DNA from: Acidobacteriaceae bacterium
GTDB lineage: Bacteria > Acidobacteriota > Terriglobia > Terriglobales > Acidobacteriaceae
Direction of reading: 5' to 3'
DNA: 64,000 nucleotides
NCBI GenBank assembly: GCA_003138515.1
Contig: PLGG01000015.1
Coordinates: forward strand, 1,344-65,343
Shown here: positions 23,356 through 32,054 of the stretch, in pieces
Layout: the number at the start of each line of letters is the position of its first letter
How positions within the stretch are numbered: position 1 is the first letter of the stretch
Made by a program: the position numbers and the translations under genes
Notes under the pieces: model-generated
What the model was told of the DNA's origin: nothing
The model's database searches: none
The model's input: only the letters and a program-made list of their open reading frames with translations

Positions 23356-24231
23356 TCACTCTTTGCCGATCACCTTCGCCAGCGTGGCGCCAATCTCCGC
23401 CGGCGACACGACGACGTGGATTCCCGCAGCCGTCATGGCCTTCATTTTGTCGGCCGCCGTTCCTTGTCCGCCGCTGATGATGGCACCGGCGTGCCCCATC
23501 CGCCGCCCGGGAGGCGCGGTCTGTCCGGCGATAAATCCCACCACCGGCTTCTTGACATACTGTTTCACAAATTCCGCCGCAGCCTCTTCCGCAGAACCGC
23601 CAATCTCGCCAATCATGATGATGGCTTCGGTCTCCGGATCGTCATTCAACAACCGTAGAGCGTCGATGTGCGTCGTGCCAATGATGGGATCGCCGCCGAT
23701 ACCGATCGCCGTCGACTGCCCAATCCCTCGCTGCGTCAACTGATGCACCGCCTCGTAAGTTAACGTACCTGACCGCGAAACGATCCCGACGGATCCTTCC
23801 TTGTGAATCCGTCCCGGCATAATCCCAATCTTCGCTTTTCCCGGCGAAATCACGCCCGGACAGTTCGGCCCGATTAGCCGCGACTTCGATGTCTTCAGCT
23901 TGGCCCACACCTTCACCATGTCGAGCGTCGGAATGCCCTCGGTGATGCAGACGATCAGCGGAATCCCCGCGTCCTCGGCTTCAAGAATCGCGTCAGCGGC
24001 AAACGGCGGCGGTACAAAGATCATCGTCGCGTTGGCGCCCGTCTTCGCCACTGCGTCCGCCACTGTGTTGAACACGGGCCACCCCTCGTGGACCGTCCCG
24101 CCTTTGCCCGGAGTCACTCCGCCAACCACCTTCGTTCCGTACTCCTCGCAACCCTTGGCGTGGAACGTGCCTTCTTTGCCGGTGATGCCCTGCACAATGA
24201 GCCGTGTATTCGTATCGACCAAAACCGCCAT
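23356..24231 (-). CDS. sucD: Succinyl-CoA ligase alpha subunit
   Basis: Alpha subunit of succinyl-CoA synthetase (TCA cycle, substrate-level phosphorylation of ADP or GDP). The 291-residue protein has a CoA-binding Rossmann domain starting [21 protein letters not shown] and the phospho-histidine loop [16 protein letters not shown] (about 249-264). Length matches E. coli SucD (289). It starts 2 bp after the sucC stop in a sucC-sucD operon on this strand. Confidence 0.97.
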   Translation of the reverse strand: MAVLVDTNTRLIVQGITGKEGTFHAKGCEEYGTKVVGGVTPGKGGTVHEGWPVFNTVADAVAKTGANATMIFVPPPFAADAILEAEDAGIPLIVCITEGIPTLDMVKVWAKLKTSKSRLIGPNCPGVISPGKAKIGIMPGRIHKEGSVGIVSRSGTLTYEAVHQLTQRGIGQSTAIGIGGDPIIGTTHIDALRLLNDDPETEAIIMIGEIGGSAEEAAAEFVKQYVKKPVVGFIAGQTAPPGRRMGHAGAIISGGQGTAADKMKAMTAAGIHVVVSPAEIGATLAKVIGKE

Positions 24232-24233
24232 CT

Positions 24234-25409
24234 TTATGCTCCCGCCGCAGCGGCGACAACCATTTCCGCCGCTTCTTTCATCGTTGCGCCCACCTGGAAA
24301 TTCAATCCCGACTCCTTCAGAATCTTGCGCCCCTCTTCCACGTTCGTGCCCTCGAGCCGCAGCACAATCGGCACCTTCACGTGCAGATTCCGCGCCGCCG
24401 CCACCACGCCAGTTGCGAGCCGGTCCACGCGCAAAATGCCGCCAAAAATATTGATGAAGATGGCCTTCACGTTCTTGTCGGAGAGCAGAATCTCAAAGGC
24501 GTGCTCAATCTGCTCCTGCGTTGCGCCGCCGCCCACATCCAGAAAATTCGCCGGGCTGCCGCCGGCGTACTGAATAATGTCCATCGTCGCCATGGCCAGG
24601 CCCGCGCCATTCACCATGCATGCAATAGTCCCGTCCAGCTTGATGTAGTTCAACGCGTACTTGCTTGCCTCCACCTCCAGCGGATCCTCTTCAGCCACGT
24701 CACGTAGCGCCTTGATGTCGGGATGGCGAAAGAGCGCGTTGTCGTCGAAGGTCATCTTGGCGTCGAGCGCGAACAACCCGCCATCGGTCGTTGTAATGAA
24801 GGGATTGATCTCCAACAGCGATGCGTCCGCCTCAATGAACGCTTTGTACAGGCTTTGGAAAAAAGTGACTGCATGGTTGATCTGCGTGGGCTTCAGCCCC
24901 AGCGCGAACGCTAGCTTGCGAGCCTGCCACGCGCCGAATCCAATGGCCGGATCGATCGTCTCCTTGAAGATCGCTTCTGGGGTCTTCGCTGCGACCTCCT
25001 CGATTTCCATGCCGCCGGCCTGCGAAGCCATAAACACCAGCTTGCCCTCGTTCCGGTCAAGAACGATGCCGAGATAGAGCTCGCGTTCGATGGCCGCAGT
25101 TTCTTCGATCAGTAGCCGTTGCACCTTTTGTCCCTGGGGCCCGGTTTGGTGGGTCACCAGCGTCATGCCCAGAATGTTCTTGCTGTGCAGTTCGGCGTCC
25201 TCGCGTGTCTTGGCGACTTTCACGCCGCCGCCTTTGCCACGGCCTCCCGCGTGAATCTGTGCCTTTACCACCACTCCCGGAGCGCCGTCGGCAAATAGCT
25301 TGCGCACCACAGCTACCGCCTCTTCGAAGGTGGCTGCCTCCTCGCCTTTAGGCACGGCGACGCCATACTTCGCCAGGATTCCCTTTGCTTGATACTCGTG
25401 GATTTTCAA
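24234..25409 (-). CDS. sucC: Succinyl-CoA ligase beta subunit
   Basis: Beta subunit, carrying the ATP-grasp domain and nucleotide specificity. The start is TTG at 25409 ([19 protein letters not shown]), 10 bp after a GAGG site, giving 391 residues against 388 in E. coli. Family landmarks include [12 protein letters not shown] (about 53-64), [10 protein letters not shown] and [14 protein letters not shown]. The ORF stays open to 26465 but that part is antisense to trpD and has no homology. It is followed directly by sucD. Confidence 0.95.
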   Translation of the reverse strand: MKIHEYQAKGILAKYGVAVPKGEEAATFEEAVAVVRKLFADGAPGVVVKAQIHAGGRGKGGGVKVAKTREDAELHSKNILGMTLVTHQTGPQGQKVQRLLIEETAAIERELYLGIVLDRNEGKLVFMASQAGGMEIEEVAAKTPEAIFKETIDPAIGFGAWQARKLAFALGLKPTQINHAVTFFQSLYKAFIEADASLLEINPFITTTDGGLFALDAKMTFDDNALFRHPDIKALRDVAEEDPLEVEASKYALNYIKLDGTIACMVNGAGLAMATMDIIQYAGGSPANFLDVGGGATQEQIEHAFEILLSDKNVKAIFINIFGGILRVDRLATGVVAAARNLHVKVPIVLRLEGTNVEEGRKILKESGLNFQVGATMKEAAEMVVAAAAGA

Positions 25410-25562
25410 CGGATAAAGACCTCGACCGAATCTCAGATTACCACGCAGAATTCCGCTGGAATTTCGCGACCTAATGCAGGCGAAAGCGTGACTCAGTGCG
25501 TCAAGAAGCACTTTCTCTCGCGGCCTCAACGACAAGCTCCCGGAGGGAGCGCAGGAAAGTAG

Positions 25563-25602
25563 CCCAGGGCAACACTTCGCGAAGCGAAGGGGCAGCCCTG
25601 GG
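25563..25602. repeat. Large hairpin element in the sucC-trpD divergent region
   Basis: CCCAGGGC (25563-25570) is an exact inverted repeat of GCCCTGGG (25595-25602), with a second palindrome CTTCGCGAAG (25575-25584) inside. It has no T tail on either strand. It looks like a dispersed palindromic intergenic element rather than a terminator; I found one copy only in this window. Confidence 0.5.
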
Positions 25603-25646
25603 AGAGCCTTTTCGCTCAACAGCCTCCGCTCTGCAATACTTCTTTC

Positions 25647-26708
25647 ATGTCTTTGGTGAAGGAACTGCTTCGCCTGCTGGCTGAGGACGGCGCCTCGCTC
25701 ACCCGCGAGCAGGCGGCTCAAATGCTTGGGGAGATCCTCGCAGGCGGCGTGCCGGAGGTCGAGACCGCCGCTCTGCTGGCGGTCCTCGCCACTCGCGGCG
25801 AGCAGGCTCCCGAGCTGGCTGGCTTTGTGGACGTGATGCGCCGGCACTCGACGCCCATGCCCTTCACCGATGCTGAGCGCGATGAGCTTGTCGACTGCGT
25901 AGGTACCGGCGGCGGCGGGCCGCAGACCTTCAATATTTCCTGTGGGGCTGCGCTCGTTGCCGCAGCCGCCGGAGCCCGCGTAGCCAAGCATGGCAATCGC
26001 GCAGTCACTTCGCGCTGCGGCGCGGCCGATGTCCTCGAAGCTCTCGGCGTTCCCATCGAACTCTCTCCGGAGCTGGCCGTCGAATGTCTCCGCGAAACAG
26101 GCTTCGTGTTTCTCTTCGCGCCACTCTATCACCCGGCCATGAAAGCCCTCGGACCGCTTCGCCGCGCGCTCGGCTTCCGGACGATATTCAATTTGGTGGG
26201 CCCGCTCACCAATCCCGCTCACGCGCGCACGCAGGTTGTGGGAGTGCTCGCTCCCAGCAGAGTTCTCCTCGTCGGCCGCACACTCGCTGCTCTCGGAGCC
26301 AGGCGCGCCTTCGTCGTTCACGGAACGGACGGCATCGACGAACTCACCACCACCGGCGAGTCTGTTGTGGCCCGCATCGAGGAGTCGGAGTCGGGCGAGC
26401 CCCAACTCAAGGCCGCGCGCATCACGCCGGAGATGGCCGGCCTGCCGCGCGCCACAATCGATCAATTCACCGGCGGCGACGTGGCCACCAACAAAGCTCT
26501 GCTTTACGACATGATCACCGGCGTTCCCGGCGCGCGCCGCGACGTGGTTCTCCTCAACGCTGCAGCCGTATTGGTTGCCGCAAGCCTCGCCGGCGATCTA
26601 AAACAAGGCGTCGCCATGGGCGCCGCGGCCATCGACTCCGGCCAGGCCGCGGCCACGCTCGCAAAGCTTCAGCAATTCGGCTCGAAGCGTTCCTCAGAAT
26701 CCAACTAA
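25647..26708 (+). CDS. trpD: Anthranilate phosphoribosyltransferase
   Basis: Transfers phosphoribosyl from PRPP to anthranilate in tryptophan biosynthesis. The 353-residue protein has the helical N-terminal domain, the PRPP loop DCVGTGGGGPQTFNIS (about 88-103), the anthranilate-site HGNRAVTSRCGAADVLEALG (about 115-134) and the metal-binding DELTTTGES region. Length and motif order are normal. It is isolated from other trp genes in this window and is divergent from sucCD, so tryptophan genes are scattered or lie outside the window. Confidence 0.96.
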   Translation: MSLVKELLRLLAEDGASLTREQAAQMLGEILAGGVPEVETAALLAVLATRGEQAPELAGFVDVMRRHSTPMPFTDAERDELVDCVGTGGGGPQTFNISCGAALVAAAAGARVAKHGNRAVTSRCGAADVLEALGVPIELSPELAVECLRETGFVFLFAPLYHPAMKALGPLRRALGFRTIFNLVGPLTNPAHARTQVVGVLAPSRVLLVGRTLAALGARRAFVVHGTDGIDELTTTGESVVARIEESESGEPQLKAARITPEMAGLPRATIDQFTGGDVATNKALLYDMITGVPGARRDVVLLNAAAVLVAASLAGDLKQGVAMGAAAIDSGQAAATLAKLQQFGSKRSSESN

Positions 26709-26800
26709 AATAGCTCCGATGCGTAAATTCAGTAAAATCGGAAATTCTTGTCGCAAGTTGCGTTATCCTTTTGCGTTCAGAGAAAGAGGGGGACAAATCG

Positions 26801-27562
26801 ATGTCTGCGAAAGTAAGAATCGCCTCGTTCGTAATCCTGGCCGGCTGCCTCTTGGTTGGTGCGGCGTCGGCACAAACCATCCAGATCAATCGCGAAAACA
26901 AGACAATCGCAATCAGCACTACTGACGAGGCAACGGCCGTGGCGGACATTGCAGCTGTCACAGTCGGCTTCGAGATTTACGGTCCTGACTCACAAAGCAC
27001 GTACGCTGACGCTGGCAAACTTTCACAAGCGATTCTTCAAGCTCTCCACAAGGCCGGGGTCGACGACAAAAACATCGAGAGTCAATCGCAGGGGCTTCTC
27101 AAAAACACCGAATTCGACGAGAAAGAACCACTCGATCAGCGCGCGAAGGAACAATTCATCTTTCGGCAATCATGGGAGGTTTCGGTTTCTACGGAAAGCG
27201 CGGCACAGGTAATTCGCCTTGCCATTGCTGCGGGAGCCAACAAAACCGGAGACATCGACTGGCGTCTCTCCAATAGGAAGACCCTGCAGGCAAAGGCGGC
27301 GGAAGCCGCATTGGTAAAGGCGCGTGAGGTTGCATCAAGAATGGCTGATGGATTGCACGTACAGCTCGGCGCATTAATCTATGCGAGCAATCAAACCCCA
27401 ATTTCGCGGATCTACTTTGCCGGTAATACCGTCGGTTCGAGTTCGGAGACAGTGGAAGTTTCAGCTGAGGCCGGGACGCCTGTTTCGGCACCAACCCTTG
27501 AAATCCGCCCCCAGACCGTTCGCGAAGAAGCCACCGTCTACGCCGTCTTCGCCATCGAGTAG
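26801..27562 (+). CDS. SIMPL-domain (DUF541) exported protein
   Basis: A 253-residue periplasmic protein of the SIMPL/DUF541 (BP26/OMP28-like) family. A signal peptide (about 1-24, ending GAASAQT) is followed by the repeated alpha/beta SIMPL fold: ADIAAVTVGFEIYG, LSQAILQALHKAGVDDKNIES, and the C-terminal AREVASRMADGLHVQLGAL (about 185-203) followed by YAVFAIE. Family members form channel-like oligomers or act in stress, but the function is not settled. ATG at 26801 follows an AGAGGGGG site. It lies 92 bp after trpD with no obvious functional link. Confidence 0.85.
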   Translation: MSAKVRIASFVILAGCLLVGAASAQTIQINRENKTIAISTTDEATAVADIAAVTVGFEIYGPDSQSTYADAGKLSQAILQALHKAGVDDKNIESQSQGLLKNTEFDEKEPLDQRAKEQFIFRQSWEVSVSTESAAQVIRLAIAAGANKTGDIDWRLSNRKTLQAKAAEAALVKAREVASRMADGLHVQLGALIYASNQTPISRIYFAGNTVGSSSETVEVSAEAGTPVSAPTLEIRPQTVREEATVYAVFAIE

Positions 27563-27581
27563 GCAAGAAGGAACGCCCGCC

Positions 27582-27980
27582 CTACAGCAGCCCCGACCTC
27601 CCAGCCAGCCGCCGCGCAAAAAACCAGGAGAGCATTGAAGCGGCAAGCGCGAGCACCACCCATTCGGCCGGTTCCAGCGCGCGCCCAGTTGCGGCGGTCA
27701 GATGCACCTGCGCAAACGAATTCTCTCTCGCGTTGGCCAAAACCACGCGCGCCAGCTCAAACCCGCACCAGCCAAGGACAGCGACCGCCAGCACGATTCC
27801 GGGCAGGGCGCGCAGCCACGGGAAGGGAATTGGCTTGGGAATTGCGGCCTCGTCGCGCACGCGCTCCATCGTGGCCGCCAGAAAACCCGACGAGGGAATC
27901 AACTCCCCTTCGGCCTCCAGAATCCGATCAATCACATCATTCGCGTCGCGATCCGTTTCCAGGTTCACATTGGGTTTCAT
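27582..27980 (-). CDS. Membrane protein paired with ECF sigma factor (putative anti-sigma factor)
   Basis: A 132-residue protein with a cytoplasmic N-terminal half (about 1-58) and two hydrophobic segments (about 62-84 and 103-122), ending in a basic tail (ARRLAGRSG). It overlaps the ECF sigma gene by ATGA, the usual genetic position of an anti-sigma factor. No HxxxCxxC zinc motif is present, so it is not a standard ZAS protein. The assignment as anti-sigma is by position and topology only. Confidence 0.65.
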   Translation of the reverse strand: MKPNVNLETDRDANDVIDRILEAEGELIPSSGFLAATMERVRDEAAIPKPIPFPWLRALPGIVLAVAVLGWCGFELARVVLANARENSFAQVHLTAATGRALEPAEWVVLALAASMLSWFFARRLAGRSGLL

Positions 27981-28585
27981 TGCAGGACCTCCTTTTTGGG
28001 CCGAGGTGTCGAGCTGAGCGGCGGCGTGCTTTGTTCGTTCAGATGCGGAAATCGCTTTCGCAACAGATCGCGCCCACGCGCCAGGCGCGCTTTTACCGTT
28101 CCCTCGGGCAGGCCCATCGTTCGCGCTGCGGCCGCCACATCCATCTCGTGAAAGTAGTAGAGAACCACCGGCTCTCGATAGCGCGTAGGCAATGCCAGCA
28201 CCGCCCTCCTTACTGTTTCGTCGCTCTGCTTCCTGGCCAGCCCTTCGTGCTGCGTGGCAGGGCCGGCAGGCTCGGCCGCTTCTTCCAGAGAAACGTTGAC
28301 CGTGGGAAACCGCTGCAGCTCGGAGCGAAACACGTTTGCCGCGAGCGCGAACAACCACGTCGAGAAGCTCGATTCGCGCCGCCATCCGGCCAGCCCGCGC
28401 CAGGCGCGCAAAAACGCCTCCTGCGCCATCTCTTCTGCGCGGCCCCGGTCGCGGCAGTAGCGCCAGGCCATATTCACCAACGGCCCCTGCCAGCGGCGAA
28501 CGATCCCCTCGAAGGCCTGCACATCGCCGGCCAGCACGCGATTCACATCGGCCGGGTCTTCTTCGGCGCTGATCGCGGCGTGCAT
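27977..28585 (-). CDS. ECF-type RNA polymerase sigma factor
   Basis: Group 4 sigma factor of about 202 residues. Region 2 spans about 18-80 (RVLAGDVQAFEGIVRRWQG, RGRAEEMAQEAFLRAWRGL, SSFSTWLFALAANV) and region 4 about 130-185 (LPTRYREPVVLYYFHEMDVA, then GLPEGTVKARLARGRDLLRK). The frame is open to an ATG at 28621, but a TGCAACC-N16-GGTCTTA promoter lies so that transcription would begin near 28606; the ATG at 28585 is then the first usable start. The downstream overlapping membrane gene is the probable anti-sigma partner. Confidence 0.9.
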   Translation of the reverse strand: MHAAISAEEDPADVNRVLAGDVQAFEGIVRRWQGPLVNMAWRYCRDRGRAEEMAQEAFLRAWRGLAGWRRESSFSTWLFALAANVFRSELQRFPTVNVSLEEAAEPAGPATQHEGLARKQSDETVRRAVLALPTRYREPVVLYYFHEMDVAAAARTMGLPEGTVKARLARGRDLLRKRFPHLNEQSTPPLSSTPRPKKEVLQ

Positions 28586-28612
28586 CTCTTGAAAGCATTC
28601 CTCTCGAAACCG

Positions 28613-28642
28613 TAAGACCATCCGCGCCCGGCCGCGGTTGCA
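28613..28642 (-). promoter_or_regulatory. Candidate ECF autoregulatory promoter
   Basis: Minus strand TGCAACC (28642-28636), 16 bp, GGTCTTA (28619-28613). It has the same spacing and nearly the same sequence as the divergent promoter at 28675-28704, and fits the AAC-containing -35 boxes typical of ECF sigma factors. Confidence 0.5.
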
Positions 28643-28674
28643 TTTTCTCTAGAAGAATCTTTCTCGAAAGATTA

Positions 28675-28704
28675 TGCAACCGGCCGCCCGCTCCTCCTGT
28701 CGTA
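28675..28704 (+). promoter_or_regulatory. Candidate ECF promoter for the DUF6249 gene
   Basis: Plus strand TGCAACC (28675-28681), 16 bp, TGTCGTA (28698-28704). Transcription from about 28711 would give a short leader containing the GAGGAGG ribosome site of the gene at 28743. The motif mirrors the one in front of the sigma gene. Confidence 0.5.
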
Positions 28705-28742
28705 CCGGTTGCAAGGGGTAAATCCCCGGCGAGGAGGATCAG

Positions 28743-29168
28743 ATGGTGAACGGTCCAGAAATGCTTGCGATGTTGGACGATCCGCAGATGATTGTGATTT
28801 TAATTCCGATTGTGGCGATTGTGGCGACGTTCACATTCGTTACGGTGGTCCACTGGGTCGATAGCCAGCGCAAGGAGCGCGAGGCCTTCTACAAGGCGGA
28901 TACCCTTCGCCGGGTAACCGAGGCGTCGGGTGAAGGCGCCAAAGCGGCCATCGAATTGATGCGGGAAGATGAGCGGCTCAAGCAGAGCAAGACTCGCGAA
29001 GGGATGAAGATCGCGGGCCTCGTCAACATTGGCGTTGGCATCGGCGTGTTGATCTTCCTGCATGCTCTGCTGGTTGGAACCCCGATCTACCTCTGCGGGC
29101 TGATTCCCGGATTCATTGGCATGGGATTCCTGCTGTACGTATATGTTCTCGCTGTTCCCATCGAGTAG
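28743..29168 (+). CDS. DUF6249-like membrane protein
   Basis: A 141-residue protein with an N-terminal membrane segment (about 17-38), a charged cytoplasmic helix (about 40-85, RKEREAFYKADTLRRVTEA), and two further hydrophobic segments (about 89-110 and 115-138). The layout fits the DUF6249 family often encoded beside ECF sigma factors in Acidobacteriota. A GAGGAGG site precedes the ATG by 5 bp. It is divergent from the sigma gene and carries a matching ECF-type promoter, so it is a likely member of that sigma factor's regulon. Function unknown. Confidence 0.75.
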   Translation: MVNGPEMLAMLDDPQMIVILIPIVAIVATFTFVTVVHWVDSQRKEREAFYKADTLRRVTEASGEGAKAAIELMREDERLKQSKTREGMKIAGLVNIGVGIGVLIFLHALLVGTPIYLCGLIPGFIGMGFLLYVYVLAVPIE

Positions 29169-29261
29169 GAACCGGACGGCTTGGCGCGCGGGCGCAACTG
29201 TGCTCCAACAGCGCTCGCGTGCTCCTGCCCCGATCCCCCGCTTCCACGGGTCGCCCGGCGT

Positions 29262-29290
29262 TTGACGAACCAGCCGCAAGCTACGACAAT
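29262..29290 (+). promoter_or_regulatory. Promoter of tRNA-Ala
   Basis: TTGACG (29262-29267), 17 bp, GACAAT (29285-29290), about 23 bp upstream of the mature tRNA 5' end. Confidence 0.6.
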
Positions 29291-29313
29291 AGAAGAGTTG
29301 TCCCGCCAAACGT

Positions 29314-29389
29314 GGGCCTGTGGCGCAGCTGGGAGCGCGCTTCCATGGCATGGAAGAGGTCGTCGGTTCGATCCCGACCAGGTCCACCA
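29314..29389 (+). tRNA. tRNA-Ala (GGC)
   Basis: A 76-nt cloverleaf: acceptor GGGCCTG with CAGGTCC (one G-T pair), anticodon stem CTTCC/GGAAG with loop ATGGCAT giving anticodon GGC, T-arm GTCGG-TTCGATC-CCGAC, discriminator A and encoded CCA. Its own promoter lies upstream and a strong hairpin terminator follows at 29484. Confidence 0.95.
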
Positions 29390-29483
29390 AATCCCATCTT
29401 CCGCAAATTTAGCCTCAGGGTCCCTCGCTACCTTCGGGATCTCCCCTGCGGGCTCAGACGCCCGCATACGGCTCAAGAAGAAA

Positions 29484-29514
29484 GGCTCGGGAGCCATAAA
29501 CTCCCGAGCCTTTT
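29484..29514. terminator. Bidirectional intrinsic terminator between two convergent tRNAs
   Basis: GGCTCGGGAG (29484-29493) and CTCCCGAGCC (29501-29510) form a perfect 10-bp stem with a 7-base loop, followed by TTTT on the plus strand and preceded by AAA, so it can work in both directions for tRNA-Ala and the initiator tRNA. Confidence 0.85.
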
Positions 29515-29531
29515 CGATATGCAACTCAGAT

Positions 29532-29608
<77 letters not shown>

Positions 29609-29613
29609 CCTCC

Positions 29614-29642
29614 ATCTTATCAAGCCATGTAACCAGGGTCAA
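29614..29642 (-). promoter_or_regulatory. Promoter of initiator tRNA
   Basis: Minus strand TTGACC (29642-29637), 17 bp, TAAGAT (29619-29614). It ends 6 bp before the tRNA 5' end, so the primary transcript has almost no leader. Confidence 0.6.
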
Positions 29643-29776
29643 TCGCGCACGGACACATTGTCAGCGCGTTCCGAAGCTCAATGGAAAGCGATTTGTCCGG
29701 GACTCTTCTAGGGAACTACCTGCGTGGAGTGCAGCGCCGGGCCGTCTACGCCCTCGCGACCATCAAACCGCGCACT

Positions 29777-30091
29777 CTACTTCACGTCTGTTGCGTCCTC
29801 GTCGGGCTCACCTTCCACCGCGATCCGCAGCGAGCGCAAGAAGTGCAGGTCGTTCGGGGTGAACTTCCCCACCTCGCCTTCGCCCAGTTCCGGAGCCCAG
29901 GCGGCTGCGCTCTTTTCGGTGACTTCGTTCAGACCGATGGTGGCTTCGAGCATCAGCAGCACATCGAACCCGTGCTTGCGGATGTCCTGCACCACGCCAG
30001 CGATCTGCTCGCTCTCGATGACCGACTCATGGATGGCCTCGCCCAGTTGCTGAATCAGTTCACGCAGACGGGATGTCACAGCTACCTCCAT
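29777..30091 (-). CDS. Conserved hypothetical protein, about 100 aa
   Basis: No named family is recognised. The protein is acidic and mostly helical: VTSRLRELIQQLGEAIHESV at the start, then HGFDVLLMLEATIGLNEV around residues 40-57, and an acidic tail. No membrane segment or signal peptide. Two starts are possible: ATG at 30091 and GTG at 30079, the latter 5 bp after a GGAGG site and therefore attractive (100 residues, starting MTSRLRELIQ). It lies alone between the tRNA pair and a divergent membrane-protein gene. Confidence 0.65.
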   Translation of the reverse strand: MEVAVTSRLRELIQQLGEAIHESVIESEQIAGVVQDIRKHGFDVLLMLEATIGLNEVTEKSAAAWAPELGEGEVGKFTPNDLHFLRSLRIAVEGEPDEDATDVK

Positions 30092-30231
30092 GAGCAGCGC
30101 TCCCGCATGTTCGGAATGCGGGTCGCAACGCGGAATCTCTTTACCTTACTTCCATTCAGGGTTGAGAGCAACCCGGGACTTGCGCCCAGCCGCGAAAAGC
30201 ACCGTAAGCCACTGCTACCATCATAAACGGT

Positions 30232-30666
30232 ATGAGACCGCAAAACATCGGCCGCGCTCTGGGCATCGGCGTTCGCATTGCCGGGCGCATTGCCGGCCAA
30301 CGAATTGCTGGTTCCGCGCAATCCGCCTCGAGCGCGCCCCATGTCAACGGCCAATCCGTCGAGGCCGCCAACCGCGTCGCCCAGGTGCAATCTCAGGCAC
30401 GAGCCGCCGCGAATATCGCAGCTCAAACAAGTCGCGGCGTAAGCAAGGGAATCGGCGGCTTCCTGCGGCCCTTCCGCCGCGTAGGTGGCATCGTCTGGCT
30501 CGAGGTCACCGGCACATTCTTCCTTTTGTTCGCAGCCCTCTTCGCGCTGCGCCTTTGGCAGAGCTGGTCAGGGATCGGTCAGATTTCTCGCGATCTCTCG
30601 ATTGGCGCGGCGGTGGTTTTTTTCTACCTGGGAGTCACTTCCTTCTGGCGGGCGCGGCACCGATAA
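30232..30666 (+). CDS. Hypothetical membrane protein
   Basis: A 144-residue protein with a long Ala/Gln/Arg-rich amphipathic N-terminal part (about 1-75, IGRALGIGVRIAGRIAGQRI) and two hydrophobic segments in the C-terminal half (about 87-107 and 120-138), ending RARHR. The topology suggests an anchored protein with a cytoplasmic extension. No family is recognised. It is divergent from the 100-residue gene; no ribosome site of note precedes the ATG. Confidence 0.55.
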   Translation: MRPQNIGRALGIGVRIAGRIAGQRIAGSAQSASSAPHVNGQSVEAANRVAQVQSQARAAANIAAQTSRGVSKGIGGFLRPFRRVGGIVWLEVTGTFFLLFAALFALRLWQSWSGIGQISRDLSIGAAVVFFYLGVTSFWRARHR

Positions 30667-30757
30667 GGCCGACCTGCAGCTAGAGTCTTTCGCGCCGGAA
30701 AAGTGTCGGCTTCAGCGGTCGGGACTGAGTGGCCGTGATTCGGTTGGCTGGCCTTTT

Positions 30758-32041
30758 CTAGAGACCGCCGGGGTCCACATCTTGGCCGGTCGCAAACACC
30801 GCCCCGTCGAACACGATCATTCGTTCCTTGCGAAGGTTGGCTACGTCATTGAGCGGAGAGCGCCGCGTGAGAATGAATCGGCTCAGGAATCCGGGCTTGA
30901 TCTGCCCGAATTTCTCCTTGAAGGCCAGCCGCTTCGACCCGGCTCCCGTAGCCGAGTTGATCACTGCCAGCGGCGATAGCCCAGCTCGCTGCATCAATTC
31001 CAACTCGTACAGCAGGCCCAGGCCGTGCGCCACGCCGTAAGAACCGGCGTCAGCGCCCGCGATCACCTGCACGCCTATCGTGTGAGCCTTCACCAGGCTC
31101 TTCGCGTGCGCATCGAGAATCTTCTTCAAATTCCCGACTACATGAGCATCCCAGCCCATCCAATCCGCGTGGTCCATCTGCATTTGCACGGGCGCGAAAG
31201 TCGGCACCCACGCAATCTCCCGGTCGCGCATCCTCGCGAGCTGATCGTCGCGCACAAAAAACCCGTGCTCGATCGAGTCCACGCCGCCGTCGATCACATG
31301 ATCGATGCCTTTATCGCCGGATGCGTGTGCCAGCGTCTGCTTGCCAAAGAACTTCGCCGCCGCAACGAACTCGGCGATCCGCTCCGTCGACATTTGCGGC
31401 ACGGCCGTCACCGCGCCCTTCTTGAAGTTGATGATCCCGGTCGGAATCAGCTTGATACGGTCGGCCCCCGCCTTCACGCGCGCTTCCACGCACTGGCGTG
31501 GCGTCAAACAGTCCTCAAACGGCTCGGCCATGAAGCCGCCGTACCGGCCGCGGTGATGAATCGCTGCGCCGGGGCTGTCGACATACGGCATCAGCGGCCG
31601 GCCCGCGCCTGAGTAAAGCCTGCTTAGCGCCAGGCCCACGCCATCCTTGTCGCCGGCGTCGCGCGTGGCGATGATCCCCAGCCGAACCAGCCTCTCCAGG
31701 CGGCGACATGCCTGATCTAGCAGCTCTGTCGGGCTCTGCTTCAGAAAAGCGGAGCGCTTGTCCGGATCGAGTTCGCCGCCTTCGAGAAAGAAATGCGTGT
31801 GCGCGTCCGTCAATCCCGGCAGCAGCGTGTATTGGGGCAGGTCGTGGTCCGGCTGCATCTGCCCGGCATTTAGCAAATCTCTCGGCGGCGAATCCGCACC
31901 GGCAAAGAGAATTCCTTTCCTGTCGTAGACCACATTCGCGTCGTGCAGGGGCGCAGCGCTCACGCCGTCCAGCAGCGTCCCTACGCGCAGCCAGACGCGG
32001 CGGTCATCGCTCTCAGGGGAAATAAGGTCAATCTCGGGCAT
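30758..32041 (-). CDS. Amidohydrolase-superfamily protein (imidazolonepropionase-like)
   Basis: A 427-residue metal-dependent hydrolase. It has the N-terminal beta-sandwich, the HxH metal motif DAHTHFF (about 80-86), a lysine-containing strand GADRIKLIPTGII, a metal histidine in TLAHASG, another in VDSIEHGFF and the last aspartate in VIAGADAGSYG. This pattern fits the prolidase/imidazolonepropionase-like cyclic amidohydrolases; the substrate is unknown. A GTG at 32074 would overlap the upstream methyltransferase gene and is an alternative start. It is the last of three genes with a folate theme, so a pterin- or amine-related substrate is possible, but that is a guess. Confidence 0.85.
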   Translation of the reverse strand: MPEIDLISPESDDRRVWLRVGTLLDGVSAAPLHDANVVYDRKGILFAGADSPPRDLLNAGQMQPDHDLPQYTLLPGLTDAHTHFFLEGGELDPDKRSAFLKQSPTELLDQACRRLERLVRLGIIATRDAGDKDGVGLALSRLYSGAGRPLMPYVDSPGAAIHHRGRYGGFMAEPFEDCLTPRQCVEARVKAGADRIKLIPTGIINFKKGAVTAVPQMSTERIAEFVAAAKFFGKQTLAHASGDKGIDHVIDGGVDSIEHGFFVRDDQLARMRDREIAWVPTFAPVQMQMDHADWMGWDAHVVGNLKKILDAHAKSLVKAHTIGVQVIAGADAGSYGVAHGLGLLYELELMQRAGLSPLAVINSATGAGSKRLAFKEKFGQIKPGFLSRFILTRRSPLNDVANLRKERMIVFDGAVFATGQDVDPGGL

Positions 32042-32054
32042 GTTTCGCAGCCGC

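Noticed and set aside
25410-26465. N-terminal extension of the sucC frame
   Set aside because: It runs antisense through trpD and has no homology; the TTG at 25409 gives the normal SucC length.
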